A DNA stretch of 64,000 bases from Ostreococcus mediterraneus (GCA_012295225.1 WMKK01000011.1:545262-609261), one strand, 5' to 3'. Positions 28,495 to 38,443 are shown, counted from the stretch's first letter. The notes: generated by a model from the sequence alone, not told the origin. Program-made: numbers and translations.

Positions 28495-29553
28495 CTATTC
28501 GTCAAGCTCGGGAAGCGGCACCACCATCACGCGCGCGTCTTCGTCGTCTTCGTCGTCTTCATCTTCGTCTTCGTCGCCATTGACACGACCTTGTGTATTC
28601 GCCATTGCCGTCGCCAGGTACGCATCCATCTTTTCAATCAACTCGACGCCGACTTTACGCGCCAGCGTCCGCATCGCCGTCGCCGTACCTCGATCCAAAC
28701 CTTCCACACCCGAGCTGAATTCGCCGCAAATCAGCCCTTCGCGATCGACGGCGACAGACATCGTGCTCTCTGCACACGCCTCTTCGTCCTCGGTGGCATC
28801 AATCACGCCGTGACGTCCAATTTTTGAAGTTGTCACCACCACGCCCAAGCGACTGACGTCGATTCTCGAGCACGCGTCCGGATCATCATCCACCTCAAGC
28901 TCACCCACTTCGTCCCCAGCATCGTCACCCACTGCACCAATGGTAACTTTAGGTATCTTTGCGTCAGCCAAAGCCGCACGCACTGCGATCGACATCGCAT
29001 CAATCATCGACCCTCGGTCGCTCGCGGCGACGACGTCGACGGCTAACAACCAACACGCCTTTCCAGGTTGTATACACAAGCTCTCTAAATCAATCGCCGC
29101 CGTCGACGTCACCGAGGACGACACCGACGACATCATCCTATCACCCGACGCCCCAGCGACCGCGGGTCCATCACCGTCGACGCCTAAAATAACGCGTTCT
29201 AACACCTTGGCGTACGTCGCGCCGAGGTTTTCCCCATCCTTGCCGCCGCCGACCCAATCTCGCCCGCTCACCACCCCACTCGCATCGACGCGCACGCTCA
29301 CCAACCCACACCCCGGTCTCAACGCGCTCGGCTGCGCGATATCCGCGCGTATCGCGCACACCGCGCGCGTCGAACGCGTGGCGCCGGCGCCCTGAACGAT
29401 GCATTCCGCGCTCCCACACGCCTGCGGCACGCACCCGAGCGCGACGCGCAGTGGCCTGTGCTCAGCCGCGCCGCGTCCGTCGTTACGAATGCCCTGCGCC
29501 ACGCCGTCGGCGATGTACGCCCGCTCGCTGTCGCTCAATCGCACGGCGGACAT
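28495..29553 (-). CDS. RRP42: Exosome core subunit RRP42 (EXOSC7)
   Basis: RRP42 is an RNase-PH-like ring subunit of the RNA exosome, which degrades and trims RNA from the 3' end. The 352-residue product begins MSAVRLSDSERAYIADGVAQ and continues GIRNDGRG, typical of RRP42. It shows the RNase-PH fold segments ACGSAECIVQGAGAT, DLESLCIQPGKACWLLAVDV and DRGSMIDAMSIAVRAALAD. The C-terminus is an acidic tail. It is divergent from the Sed5 gene, 135 bases away. Confidence 0.88.
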   Translation of the reverse strand: MSAVRLSDSERAYIADGVAQGIRNDGRGAAEHRPLRVALGCVPQACGSAECIVQGAGATRSTRAVCAIRADIAQPSALRPGCGLVSVRVDASGVVSGRDWVGGGKDGENLGATYAKVLERVILGVDGDGPAVAGASGDRMMSSVSSSVTSTAAIDLESLCIQPGKACWLLAVDVVAASDRGSMIDAMSIAVRAALADAKIPKVTIGAVGDDAGDEVGELEVDDDPDACSRIDVSRLGVVVTTSKIGRHGVIDATEDEEACAESTMSVAVDREGLICGEFSSGVEGLDRGTATAMRTLARKVGVELIEKMDAYLATAMANTQGRVNGDEDEDEDDEDDEDARVMVVPLPELDE

Positions 29554-29688
29554 GATTGATTTCAATTGTTGATGATGATGCGCGCGCGGCGTTGTGCCGT
29601 CGTGATTATCGCGCACGCCCATCGTNGTCGTCGAGCGCCACGCGCGCACGCGGTCAAGAAAACATCGCCCGACGTCGCGGCGCGCGCG

Positions 29689-30843
29689 ATGATGCTCGCA
29701 CGAGCGCCCGTGCGCGATAGGACGAGTGAGTTTGAACGCGTGGCGGAGAGGATTAAGAAAACCATCGCCGCGAGCGCGAGCGCGGCGGGCGATGGCGTCG
29801 GCGCCGGTGGTGCGTCGGCGTCCGCGGCGGGTGGTGCGGTGCCGTCGACGACGACGTCGTCGTCGAGCGGTAATGCGAGTGATTTCGCAAAGGTGCGCGC
29901 GCGCGCGGGGTGTATCGTTGAATTGATTTTGATTTGATTCTGAACGATCTTTTTCTGACTGACGGATGTTTTGTGTTCGTACGCACAGATGGCGAGCGCG
30001 ATAGGACACGGGATTCATCGCACGAGTTTGAAATTAGAAAAGCTCGCGTCTTTGGCCAAGGCGTCGAGTTTGTTTGACGACCGCGGGAGGGAAATCGCGG
30101 AGACGAGCGCGGTGATAAAGTTGGATATCCAGGCGCTGAATGAGTCAATCGCCGAGCTACAGAATACGGCGGCGAGACAGCGGGCGCAAGGGTCGGGGAA
30201 TAAATCTGCGAGTGATCATAGTGGTACGGTGGTGGATACGTTAAAGAACCGGCTGGCGACGGCGACGAAATCGTTTAAGGAGGTGCTAACGGCGAGGCAG
30301 GCGAATATAAAAGCTGGGGACGAGCGCCGCGCAAAGTTTGGGGCGATAAACGCCACACCTGCGGCGAATGCGTCGTTGGATTATTTAGGTGACGACGCGT
30401 TCGCGCGCGCACTGCGTCAGACACCGACGATGGGATTCGGCAATTTACAAGGCGGTGGCGCGAGTGGAGCGCGCGATTTCGTTCCGCGTCCAAACGCGCC
30501 GGGCGCGCTCGGTCCACCTCAAATGCAAACCCAAGGACAATTGCAGATGATCAACCAGAACACATCCTACGCCGACTCGCGTCAGGAGGCGTTACAGAAC
30601 GTTGAACGCACAATCACCGAGCTCGGGGGTATTTTCCAACAGCTCGCAACTATGGTGAGCGAACAAGGCGAGCTCGCGATTCGCATCGACGAAAACGTCG
30701 ACGACACGTTGGCCAACGTTGATAACGCTCAAACGCAGCTATTAAAGTATCTCAACACCGTTTCATCCAACCGTTGGTTGATTCTCAAGTTGTTTGGCAT
30801 CTTGATGGCGTTCTTTTCGTTCTTTATCATCTTTGTCGCGTAA
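29689..30843 (+). CDS. SYP3: Golgi syntaxin Sed5/SYP3 (Qa-SNARE, two exons)
   Basis: Sed5/syntaxin-5 is the Qa-SNARE for vesicle fusion at the cis-Golgi. The exons are 29689-29892 and 29989-30843, giving about 352 residues. Exon 1 encodes APVRDRTSEFERVAERIKK, the conserved Sly1-binding N-peptide region. Exon 2 starts MASAIGHGIHRTSLKLEKLASLAKASSLFDDR, matching plant SYP31. The Qa-SNARE motif runs from TITELGGIFQQLATMV to NTVSSNRW and is followed by a C-terminal membrane anchor. The intron (96 nt) has donor GTGCGC, acceptor GCACAG and CTGACTGAC as branch motif. The ATG at the head of exon 2 lies in the spliced product and is not the start. Confidence 0.9.
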
Positions 30844-30950
30844 GACAACAGACGGACGCGAGACGGGGCGAAAACGGAATCAGCACACGCGACGTTCATT
30901 CGCGTCGCGCGTCACCGTGAAACCACATCTCAGAACACTCCATCCCCCTC

Positions 30951-30979
30951 GCGCGCGCGCGCACACACACACACACACA
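30951..30979. repeat. (GC)n-(CA)n dinucleotide tract
   Basis: A GC-alternating run passes into about 19 bases of CA repeat, ending about 60 bases upstream of the ATG of the XRCC4-like gene. Confidence 0.85.
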
Positions 30980-31040
30980 TAGACTCACCATTGTTATAAA
31001 AACTTTGCAACGCATAGCCAACCAACCGAAGCCTCACACC

Positions 31041-32120
31041 ATGCCTCCCGACGACGATGATCCATTGCACACCACCCTCGTCACGCGTACGACGTCCACA
31101 CACAATACCATATGCATCACATGCACCGCTCACGCGCTCACGCGCGCGCTCACCGTCACTGTGCGCGACGCAAACCGCCGTTTTTCAGGCGTAATTCGCA
31201 TCACCGATGCCGATGCGCCCTACGACCATTACCTCGACATTGCCGCGTGCGCGCTGACGGATCCGCGCCAACAGCGCGTTCGCGAGACATTTACTTTCAC
31301 GCTCGATGACGTCGATGGTGATGATGACGCGAAAGAGCTCGTGTGGTCGTTTCGTGAGGAGGATTATAATGTCAAGTTTAGAGGCGAGGCGGTTGAGGAT
31401 GAAATTCCGTCGACGCCGACGGAGGATGGAATCGATGCGTTCGAGCGCACGCGCGTGGGTGTTTTAACCCTGCGTGCGAGCGATAACGATGAAGATGATA
31501 TGATAGCCATAGCGCGCGGGTACGAGCGCGCGCGAGAGATGGTGATGACGTTGGAAGAGGATGGCGCGCGGTTGGTCGAAGCGAGCGAGGCGGCGACGCG
31601 ACGGGCGAGCGAAGCGACCGAGGCGAAGGCTTCAGCGCAAGAAGAGTGCGCGAGGCGGTTCGTGGCGTTGTTGAATACGAAAAAGAGTGAAATACGGGGC
31701 GCGAGGGATAAGTTGGAGGCGGCGGATGTGGAATTAGAAACGTTGAGGAGTCGGTTGGAGCGAGGAGGCGGACGAGAGGCGCTCGAGACGACGAGCGCGG
31801 CGGCTTTGGACGGCGACGACGACGACGGTGACGACGACGACGACGACGGTGAACAGTACGCCACAGATGACGAAAATGTGCCCACACAAAGAGGTGAGCG
31901 CGTATCGATGCGTAAGAAATTCGCGCGCGCGACGCAGCCGCAGTCGCAAGCGCCTTCGCAAGCGGCGAGACGCAAGCGCGGCGGCGTCGACGCGGCGGCG
32001 GAACCGTCTCAGCAGCAGCAACACACGCAAATGCAATCGACAAAGACTGCAAAGGCGAAAAAACAAAAGAATAAATCATTCCTCGCTGATGCGTTATTAG
32101 ATTGCCTAGACACCGCCTAG
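31041..32120 (+). CDS. XRCC4: XRCC4-like DNA-repair protein (candidate)
   Basis: XRCC4 partners DNA ligase IV in non-homologous end joining. The 359-residue product has a beta-rich N-terminal head (TVTVRDANRRFSGVIRITDAD to KELVWSFREEDYNVKFRGEA) and a long coiled coil containing RRFVALLNTKKSEIRGARDKLE, which resembles the XRCC4 stalk. A disordered acidic then basic tail (poly-Asp, later KTAKAKKQKNKS) follows, likely with a nuclear localisation signal. Domain order and length fit XRCC4, but sequence identity is weak. The frame upstream begins with TTG, so the ATG at 31041 is used. It lies in a 25-base block shared with the TRAF-type gene. Confidence 0.68.
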   Translation: MPPDDDDPLHTTLVTRTTSTHNTICITCTAHALTRALTVTVRDANRRFSGVIRITDADAPYDHYLDIAACALTDPRQQRVRETFTFTLDDVDGDDDAKELVWSFREEDYNVKFRGEAVEDEIPSTPTEDGIDAFERTRVGVLTLRASDNDEDDMIAIARGYERAREMVMTLEEDGARLVEASEAATRRASEATEAKASAQEECARRFVALLNTKKSEIRGARDKLEAADVELETLRSRLERGGGREALETTSAAALDGDDDDGDDDDDDGEQYATDDENVPTQRGERVSMRKKFARATQPQSQAPSQAARRKRGGVDAAAEPSQQQQHTQMQSTKTAKAKKQKNKSFLADALLDCLDTA

Positions 32121-32153
32121 AGAAAAGTAGAGAAGAGTAGAATTTGTTTGAAA

Positions 32154-32657
32154 TTACAACGAAGGTGGAATCTCCGCCAACCCATGCTCCGCCATATACT
32201 TCCCCGCGCTCCCGTGATCATCCTCAACCAACGTCCCACTCTTCCAACACCCCGTAGCCTCACCCACGCGCTTATGCTTGGCGTACTCCCCATCCACCGT
32301 CGCCTTGTTCGCTTTCCACCCCTTTGGATACCGCGCGAGCGACTGCGTCCCCATCATCCTCGACGCCTTCACCCGCAACGTCAACGTGTCCCAATCCGCT
32401 AAAACCTTATCAGCACCCTTCATCGTCGACCACTCGCCCACACCGTGCGCCTCGAGACCGGCGTACAACGCCGCGCGCTCGACATCCGTCCACCGTTTCG
32501 ACGCGCTCTCAAACACCACTTTTTTCGGCTTGAAAAACATTTGATTGATGCTCCCGTCCGCGTTCAACGCGTCCGGTCGCGTCACGGCTAATCGCATCGC
32601 ATTCGCCCACTGGATGCGTGCATCCTCTTCGTCGTCCGCCGACGCCATCGCCGTCAT
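32154..32657 (-). CDS. Small SANT/Myb-like protein
   Basis: The 167-residue product has one SANT/Myb-like helix bundle: SKRWTDVERAALYAGLEAHGVGEWSTM followed by WDTLTLRVKASRMMGTQSLARYPKGW. The conserved Trp residues fit a Myb repeat. The C-terminal part (EYAKHKRVGEATGCWKSGTLVEDD) is not a family I recognise. It may bind chromatin or DNA. It converges with the XRCC4-like gene, 33 bases apart. Confidence 0.65.
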   Translation of the reverse strand: MTAMASADDEEDARIQWANAMRLAVTRPDALNADGSINQMFFKPKKVVFESASKRWTDVERAALYAGLEAHGVGEWSTMKGADKVLADWDTLTLRVKASRMMGTQSLARYPKGWKANKATVDGEYAKHKRVGEATGCWKSGTLVEDDHGSAGKYMAEHGLAEIPPSL

Positions 32658-32834
32658 CTATATAGCGCGCGCGCGACGACGAATGCGCGGCGACAGCTCC
32701 GCGGTCGCGGTTTGAATCTTCGGCGATGTGAAACGCCACCAATGTATCATTTTTGACGTGCGATGTCTGGATGCCGTCGCGCGTCATTCATCGTCGCGGT
32801 GACGGCGCAACGGGGGCGTTCTTGACAATATTCG

Positions 32835-33281
32835 ATGGCGAGTAAGAATAACAAAAAGACGCGCCACGCGCGCATCGTCGAGGCGCAACGCATCGAGCGG
32901 GAATTGATGCAGAAGAAGGAGGAGAAGCGCATCAAGGCGATGGCCAAGCACGCCGAGGATGGCGGCGGCGCGCACATGGCGGTGGATGGTGGGGATGATG
33001 ACGGCGGCGCGCGCGGTGCGAGCGGTGCGAAGGGATTGATTCGCGTCAAGGCGAAGAATGTGCGCGTGGCGGCGTCGCTGCGTGCGAGTGGTGGGGTGGG
33101 GAAGAAGCGCGAAGGGAAGAATAAGCATAAAGTGGTCAAGGGCGTGAAAACCGGCGGGTTGAAGTTGAAGAAGAACAGCGTGGTGAAGGGGATTAAGATT
33201 GTCGATGCAACGACAAAGGCGATGGCGCTGGAGGCGATCATGGAGTCCACGGGGCAAGGGCATGGGAGCATGCGCGATTGA
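32835..33281 (+). CDS. Small basic Lys/Gly/Ala-rich protein, unknown
   Basis: The 148-residue product starts MASKNNKKTRHARIVEAQRI with a charged helix (ELMQKKEEKRIKAMAKHAED), a Gly/Asp linker and a basic segment (KKREGKNKHKVVKGVKTGGLKLKKNSVVKGIKI). Such composition is common in nucleolar or ribosome-biogenesis proteins, but no family is recognised. Codon use resembles the neighbours and the ATG is well placed after a short leader. Confidence 0.6.
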   Translation: MASKNNKKTRHARIVEAQRIERELMQKKEEKRIKAMAKHAEDGGGAHMAVDGGDDDGGARGASGAKGLIRVKAKNVRVAASLRASGGVGKKREGKNKHKVVKGVKTGGLKLKKNSVVKGIKIVDATTKAMALEAIMESTGQGHGSMRD

Positions 33282-33470
33282 GAAGTTGATGTTTCAGAGA
33301 GCCATTTTTCGTCGCGGGCGACGCCGTTTGTAATAATATATTTCTACAGTACTGCTACAATGCTGCTACTACGTGATACGGTACAATGTTTTTTGTGGGG
33401 CCTATTGTGTGCTTCGAGCTATCGCGTTTCGGTGCGAACGCGAAATGCGCGAACGCGCGATGCTACGACT

Positions 33471-34151
33471 CTACGAGAGCGCCTTTTCGCACTTCATGAC
33501 GTAGAGCACCTCTTCATCAGCGCCTATGGTGCTCACGAGCGCACACGCGAGTCCATACGCGCGTAAGTAATCCATCACTTCTTGTGGTTTGTTTTGTTCG
33601 AGCAAAATACACAGAAACATCCCACCAGGCGTTAAGACGTCGGCGACACGCGGGAGCAGCCGGTCGAGCACTTCTCGACCGTCAACGCCGCCCGCCCACG
33701 ACGCTGTGATGCCTCCCACGCCTACTTCCTCGCTCGGCGTGACGACGTACGGAGGATTAAATAGTAGAACATCTATCCCACCGTTGGCGGCGATAGCGTC
33801 GGCGTGAGGGTCGAGTAAGTCGCCTCGCGAGACGTCGTACGCATCCATCGGGACGTCGTGCGCCTTAAACGTCGTTCGCGCCGTAGCCACAGCGTTCGGA
33901 TTCACATCCGACGCGCGCGTAAACGTATGCCCTGCGCACCCGTACGCGCGCGCAAGCAGAGCGTTCGAGCACGCAATGTACCCCGAGCCGGTACCGAGTT
34001 CAACGACGAGCGCTGGACGCGCCGCCTCGAGCGTCGAGCGCCACACATCTGCGAGCGCATCGACGAGCAGAAATGAGTCCTCCGCGGGCGGGTACACGTC
34101 TGCATGCGTGGCTATTTTCGCTATCGACGCGAGGTTGGCGTCGGGCGGCAT
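33471..34151 (-). CDS. HemK2/N6AMT1-type glutamine methyltransferase of eRF1
   Basis: With Trm112 this enzyme methylates the GGQ glutamine of release factor eRF1. The 226-residue product has the family features: VYPPAEDSFLLVDAL at the N-terminus, the cofactor-binding loop VVELGTGSGYIAC, the acidic D in SDVNPNAV and the catalytic LLFNPPYV motif near residue 130. The length fits the short HemK2 type without the N-terminal domain of bacterial PrmC. The insertion GVGGITASWAGGVDGREV after NPPY is typical of this group. Confidence 0.9.
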   Translation of the reverse strand: MPPDANLASIAKIATHADVYPPAEDSFLLVDALADVWRSTLEAARPALVVELGTGSGYIACSNALLARAYGCAGHTFTRASDVNPNAVATARTTFKAHDVPMDAYDVSRGDLLDPHADAIAANGGIDVLLFNPPYVVTPSEEVGVGGITASWAGGVDGREVLDRLLPRVADVLTPGGMFLCILLEQNKPQEVMDYLRAYGLACALVSTIGADEEVLYVMKCEKALS

Positions 34152-34241
34152 GTCGAGCGGGTTCGCGTGCGTCGCACTGCGGGGTGCGTTGGCTACGACT
34201 CGTCTTTTCTTCGCTACATGTGTCTACCACGGCTATTGTCT

Positions 34242-36434
34242 CTATCGCTTCTTCGCGAGCGTGAGCACGTGTGAGGAATCTAATCGCTCACCCGCGCAAA
34301 GTGCGCGTAATTTTACATCTAAAATTTCCGCCGTCTTGTTTTGATGCGCTATGTTGTCTTCGATGGACGTCTTTGATTGATTGAGCGTCTGCGCGAGTTC
34401 GTCGATGCGGGATTCACGAAGGCGTCCGTCTTCTCGCAATTGTCGTTCACCTTGACGCATGAGATCTTCCAAGTGACGCTTTGTGACTTCGGATACCGTA
34501 TCAATGTCTTCTCCATGCAGCGCGTCGTTGAGAAGACTTTCGGCGCGTGCGCGCATGACGGCGAGTGACGTCGACGTCTCCGCGACGTCGTTCATCGTCG
34601 CTTCGAGACGTTCGCGCGCCATAGTCGCCGCCTCAGCGATAAATGTACCCGCCAAGTTTGCGTCTACGATTTCACGATGATACTCCACGTCCTTTTCAAG
34701 CGCAATCTTCTCTTTCAATGCGAATTCGGCTTGCGCTCGATCGTGTGCGGCGCGTCGTTTAAACGCGTTTGTCGCCGCTTCGATGTTTCGCGGATGATGT
34801 CGGCTCGCGCTCGACTCCGCCTTTTCAGCACGCTCGCGTACGCGTCGTACCGCATTCGCGCTCGTCGAGTCCACAGATTCAAATGTTTTGCGCATCCTCT
34901 CTCGAACACTCGATACGCACGCTTCGAATGCATCGATATCGAACCCGTCGTCGTCTCGCGGGCGATTGATAAAGTCGAGCACGCCCGTTGGGCCAAACGC
35001 CACTTGCTCGACGTGTTGCTCGAAATTCTCCATCGCGTGCTTGTTGTAAAACCCCTGAGCCACTGCGCAGGTACATCCGAATCTCGCGTGTTCGCATGCC
35101 TGTGCAAGCATCGGGCAACCCGTGCGCTCGTGCGTTTCGCGTTGTTCTGACGGCATGCGTCGACGACAAAGCGGGCAATGAAATTCGCGCGCGTTGCATC
35201 GCTTTGCGTGATCCCCCATGCGACGTAAGCTGATTTTCGCACCACAAAACTTGCACGGACACTTTTGATATTGGCATGACGCGCGATGGTGCATGATGCG
35301 CTCGCGCGTCGTGGTTGCACGGCAGTATTCCCCGGTGGCGGAATCTTCCAAGCGGCACATCACCGGATGCGCCAAGCACTCTGTGGCGACGTGCGCGTCG
35401 ACGGCTTCGCGTTTGCCACGCCACTTACATAGCCTGTATGGACAGAACACTGGCATAGCACCACACACTAGACCATGCGAACGCATTTTACGCGCCTGAA
35501 TCATGTGGCCACAGTCCGGACAAGGGGACGGCTTGAATTCGCATGCGGCTCGATGCGCCTCCACGTCTTTACGAGCCGTAACCATGGCACACTTTTCCGC
35601 GGGATTCATGCATTCAAACGGTAAGCTACATTTTTCAAGCGAGTACATGCATTTGTCTTCGTGAGCTCTGGCGTGTTTCAACGGAAACACAGCCTTACAA
35701 CCCTCGGAAATAATCCGCCAGGACAAAGTATCGTCTAGCCGCGTCGCCGTCGCCGCGTGACAACACATCACCGGTAAATCATCAATTTTCATCGAAACTC
35801 GTGGATCGATGCCAAATATACGCACTCTTTCGTCTCCCATGGCATCTTTTGCGCATGGCTTACAGAATATGTGCGATTCTTGCGTCACCAGAGGTTCGGC
35901 GGCAACGTCCAAGCACCGCTGACATCTCACATCTTTCTCTGGCGCGGGTCCAACTAAAATCGTCCCTCGTCGTCGCCAGCGCGTCAAACTCGCACTCAAG
36001 TGCACGGTTTGTCGAACTAAGACATCAATATCACCATCAAAGGTCATGGCACCAGACGCTGCGGCGTCGTCTATATTTTTTGCCGTCTCCGCGGCGTCGG
36101 CGCGTGTCATGGACAATGGCTCTAACGGCCACCACGCGTTTCTCTCCTCCTCGCTCGCCTCGCTGTCTGTGTCACTGTGATTTCCGGCGTGGTATGTGTC
36201 ATAGATTGCGCTGAAGCGCGCTTCGATGTCCGACGGGAGCAGCGCGTGGTGAAAACCGGCGAGCTGAGCGATGTATTTTTGTGTCGTCGCCTTCGGGGCG
36301 TCCGAGTCCGAATCATCGCGCGCGTCGTCCGCGCCCTCGCTGCGTTCGGTATCATCCGCGGCATGCACGTCGCGGTCGTCGAGCGCGGGCGCCGTGGTGG
36401 GCGGACGCACATCGCCGCGTCTTCGGCGCGACAT
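34242..36434 (-). CDS. TRAF-type zinc-finger protein with N-terminal RING-like motif and coiled coil
   Basis: The 730-residue product has an acidic N-terminal region, a RING-like motif (CQRCLDVAAEPLVTQESHIF then CKPCAKDAM, about 170-200), then a series of TRAF-type CxxC/HxxxC fingers (about 220-460, for example CPDCGHMIQARKMRSHGLVC and CPCKFCGAKISLRRMGDHAKRC). The last third is long coiled coil. It may act as a ubiquitin ligase or scaffold. The RING-like region is incomplete, so catalytic activity is doubtful. The ATG at 36434 is preferred because a 25-base block directly before it recurs before the XRCC4-like ATG; an in-frame ATG at 36470 would add 12 residues. Confidence 0.78.
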   Translation of the reverse strand: MSRRRRGDVRPPTTAPALDDRDVHAADDTERSEGADDARDDSDSDAPKATTQKYIAQLAGFHHALLPSDIEARFSAIYDTYHAGNHSDTDSEASEEERNAWWPLEPLSMTRADAAETAKNIDDAAASGAMTFDGDIDVLVRQTVHLSASLTRWRRRGTILVGPAPEKDVRCQRCLDVAAEPLVTQESHIFCKPCAKDAMGDERVRIFGIDPRVSMKIDDLPVMCCHAATATRLDDTLSWRIISEGCKAVFPLKHARAHEDKCMYSLEKCSLPFECMNPAEKCAMVTARKDVEAHRAACEFKPSPCPDCGHMIQARKMRSHGLVCGAMPVFCPYRLCKWRGKREAVDAHVATECLAHPVMCRLEDSATGEYCRATTTRERIMHHRASCQYQKCPCKFCGAKISLRRMGDHAKRCNAREFHCPLCRRRMPSEQRETHERTGCPMLAQACEHARFGCTCAVAQGFYNKHAMENFEQHVEQVAFGPTGVLDFINRPRDDDGFDIDAFEACVSSVRERMRKTFESVDSTSANAVRRVRERAEKAESSASRHHPRNIEAATNAFKRRAAHDRAQAEFALKEKIALEKDVEYHREIVDANLAGTFIAEAATMARERLEATMNDVAETSTSLAVMRARAESLLNDALHGEDIDTVSEVTKRHLEDLMRQGERQLREDGRLRESRIDELAQTLNQSKTSIEDNIAHQNKTAEILDVKLRALCAGERLDSSHVLTLAKKR

Positions 36435-36620
36435 GGTGTGTGGATTCGGTTGGTTGCTTTCGCGTTTCATGGACGCGCGCGAATACAAACTAAAGTATAA
36501 TGTTACAACGCCCGGCGCGTGCGAATCCGCGCGACGTAACGATTGACTAGAATTCTAATTCAGTGCGCGGTTTGTTCTCATCGCGCATTGGATGGCGGTG
36601 GATGCCTAAACAGGGCGGCG

Positions 36621-37454
36621 TCAGAAGCCACACATGTGCCTTTGTTCGAGCGCCACGCTAAACGCGTCGGTATCCTTTGAAGCCAACGTCTGAGCCGATG
36701 TCCTCAGCACGAATTCCTCGCGCGCTTTACACTTCTCAACTTTATCCTGCGTCGATGCCGCGGTTTTCGGGTCTACTTTTTCAGCGCAATAAAACATGAC
36801 TTTTGGCGTCGCTTTATGCTCCACCACGCGCAAACCCACGGCGCGTAGAAACCTCACCAGCGTCTCGTGTGTCATCGCCTTGACGCATCGAACGGGAATA
36901 TAAAGAAAGAACACACCACCGACGCGTAACATCTTGGCTGTGCGGGCGAGCATTTCACCGCGTTGCGCCGCCGTCGGCACGCAGTTGAGCACCATGGACG
37001 AGTGCACGACGTCGTACGCACCCTCTTTCACCACCTCATCAAAGAAATCGCGCTGCACAATCTTAGGATGTTGACTCTTTATATCAATCGCGCGCACGTC
37101 GAGCCATTTCGCGCTCATTAAATCCGTATTTATCGCACCCACTTCCAACGCGCGCAACGCGCGCTCACCCTTCTTCGGTCGCATCCCTCGCTTCGTGAGC
37201 ACCGCAAACGTCCACTTCGACGTCCTATGCCTCGTCGTCGTCAATACACTCGCCTCTTGATACGCTTGCCGACCACCGAGCTCGTCCAACGCCTCGAGCG
37301 CCGCCGCTTTCGCGTGCGCAGACGCCGCGCCGTCACTCAGCGTCCGCGTGTGCGCGTGAAACGCACTCGTCACCTCGCGCGCGCGCTTCATCGACCGCAC
37401 GATTGGCGCGAACAGCGGCTTGAGTGCCTTTGCCTTGGTCTTTTTCCCCCGCAT
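36621..37454 (-). CDS. BMT2: BMT2-like 25S rRNA adenine-N1 methyltransferase
   Basis: Yeast Bmt2 makes an N1-methyladenosine in the large-subunit rRNA. The 277-residue product shows the family pattern: GGRQAYQEASVL, RALEVGAINTD, DVRAIDIKSQHPKIVQRDFF, YDVVHSSMVLNCVPTAAQRG and FFLYIPVRCVKAM. The opening MRGKKTKAKALKP is basic, fitting nucleolar localisation. The frame upstream starts with GTG, so the ATG at 37454 is used. The C-terminus ends MCGF. Confidence 0.85.
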   Translation of the reverse strand: MRGKKTKAKALKPLFAPIVRSMKRAREVTSAFHAHTRTLSDGAASAHAKAAALEALDELGGRQAYQEASVLTTTRHRTSKWTFAVLTKRGMRPKKGERALRALEVGAINTDLMSAKWLDVRAIDIKSQHPKIVQRDFFDEVVKEGAYDVVHSSMVLNCVPTAAQRGEMLARTAKMLRVGGVFFLYIPVRCVKAMTHETLVRFLRAVGLRVVEHKATPKVMFYCAEKVDPKTAASTQDKVEKCKAREEFVLRTSAQTLASKDTDAFSVALEQRHMCGF

Positions 37455-37550
37455 CCCGTCCCACGGTGGGAGTCCCACCGAAGGCTTCGGTCCGAAGTAA
37501 GGTCACACTATTTTGAAACGGCGTCGCGTTTTGCAACATATCAAAATTGT

Positions 37551-37926
37551 ATTCTAGAATTTTGATTTTTTCGGGAATTTCAAAATTTTCCTCAAAAATT
37601 CGCTCGAACGCGCGGTCATCTGAAACATTTGTCTTCGCGGCGCAGCCAAGAAGGTATACATCAGCCATCAACACAAGTTACGACGACTATAGACCACGTA
37701 AACACCCTTATAACGACTTCACCGCATGCTTACATGACGCCCTACGCCGTCGCTTTCGCTCGCACACGCGTGCGCGACGCTTTGACGTCGTTTACGCGCC
37801 GTTTTCGACACTTTTGCGACGTTGTACAACCACCCCTCGCCACCACACCGTGTCAAAATTTGAGCGAATTTTGCAAAATATCGTGATATTTATTCTGAAA
37901 TTTCGCCTTAGCGAAATTTCAGAATC
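37551..37926. mobile_element. Possible AT-rich MITE-like element
   Basis: The left end (attctagaattttg) and the right end (attctgaaatttcg on the reverse strand) look like imperfect terminal inverted repeats. An inner motif caaaa(a)ttcgctc recurs in inverted orientation on the two sides. The right end holds a perfect hairpin with 15-base arms at 37892-37906 and 37911-37925 and a 4-base loop. No transposase is encoded, so it would be non-autonomous. Boundaries are uncertain. Confidence 0.35.
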
Positions 37927-37938
37927 CAAAAGATTGGA

Positions 37939-38018
37939 CCTTAGGGTGACTAAGAGTATAGGGCATAAAGTACGAGTTATGCCCGAGTTATGAAGTTCTA
38001 CTCGTAGTCACCATTAGT
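37939..38018 (-). mobile_element. Short deletion copy of the inverted-repeat element family
   Basis: The ends read ttagggtgacta and, in reverse, ggtgacta, giving short terminal inverted repeats. The stretch 37961-38003 is identical over 43 bases, in the opposite orientation, to 45909-45951 of the larger element at 45878-46338. It fits an internally deleted, non-autonomous copy. Confidence 0.65.
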
Positions 38019-38443
38019 CCGAAGCGCCACTCGCACGCGCACGAGTGACGATGCGCTTTCGCGTCGGCATTCACTGACGCGATCGGGACCTAATCGTTCC
38101 AACACCGTAAACTACACCGACGTCAACTCGCAACGCGACACAGCACGCATGGGGAGTACGTACGCATCGATACGCGCAAATGCGCGCGCGCGCGCCATCG
38201 GTCGCGGCGGCGCGGGCGCGTCGTCGTTTCGGAACTTTTGAAATTCGTACGAATGCGCGATAGTGTTGGAATAATCCGAACAGCACATTGGAATTAAATT
38301 ACGTGACGCGGCGCGATCGCGGCGTGCGTGGGCGTCGAGGCGCGAAAAACAAAGCATGGGATGTGTACTGACGGTGTGCGTTTCGCGTTCGTGCGCGTGA
38401 TTTTCGTGAATGAACAGTTTGTTCATCGGCGCCCGAGCCGGAA

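Larger units (their letters stand above)
37455..38443. other. Large intergenic region with AT-rich inverted-repeat elements
   Basis: Nearly 1 kb without a convincing gene, between BMT2 and annexin. From about 37505 to 37940 it is AT-rich against a CG-rich background and holds hairpins. From 37939 to 38018 lies a short copy of the transposable-element family described separately. The rest (38030-38443) is CG-rich and probably holds the annexin promoter. Confidence 0.6.
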
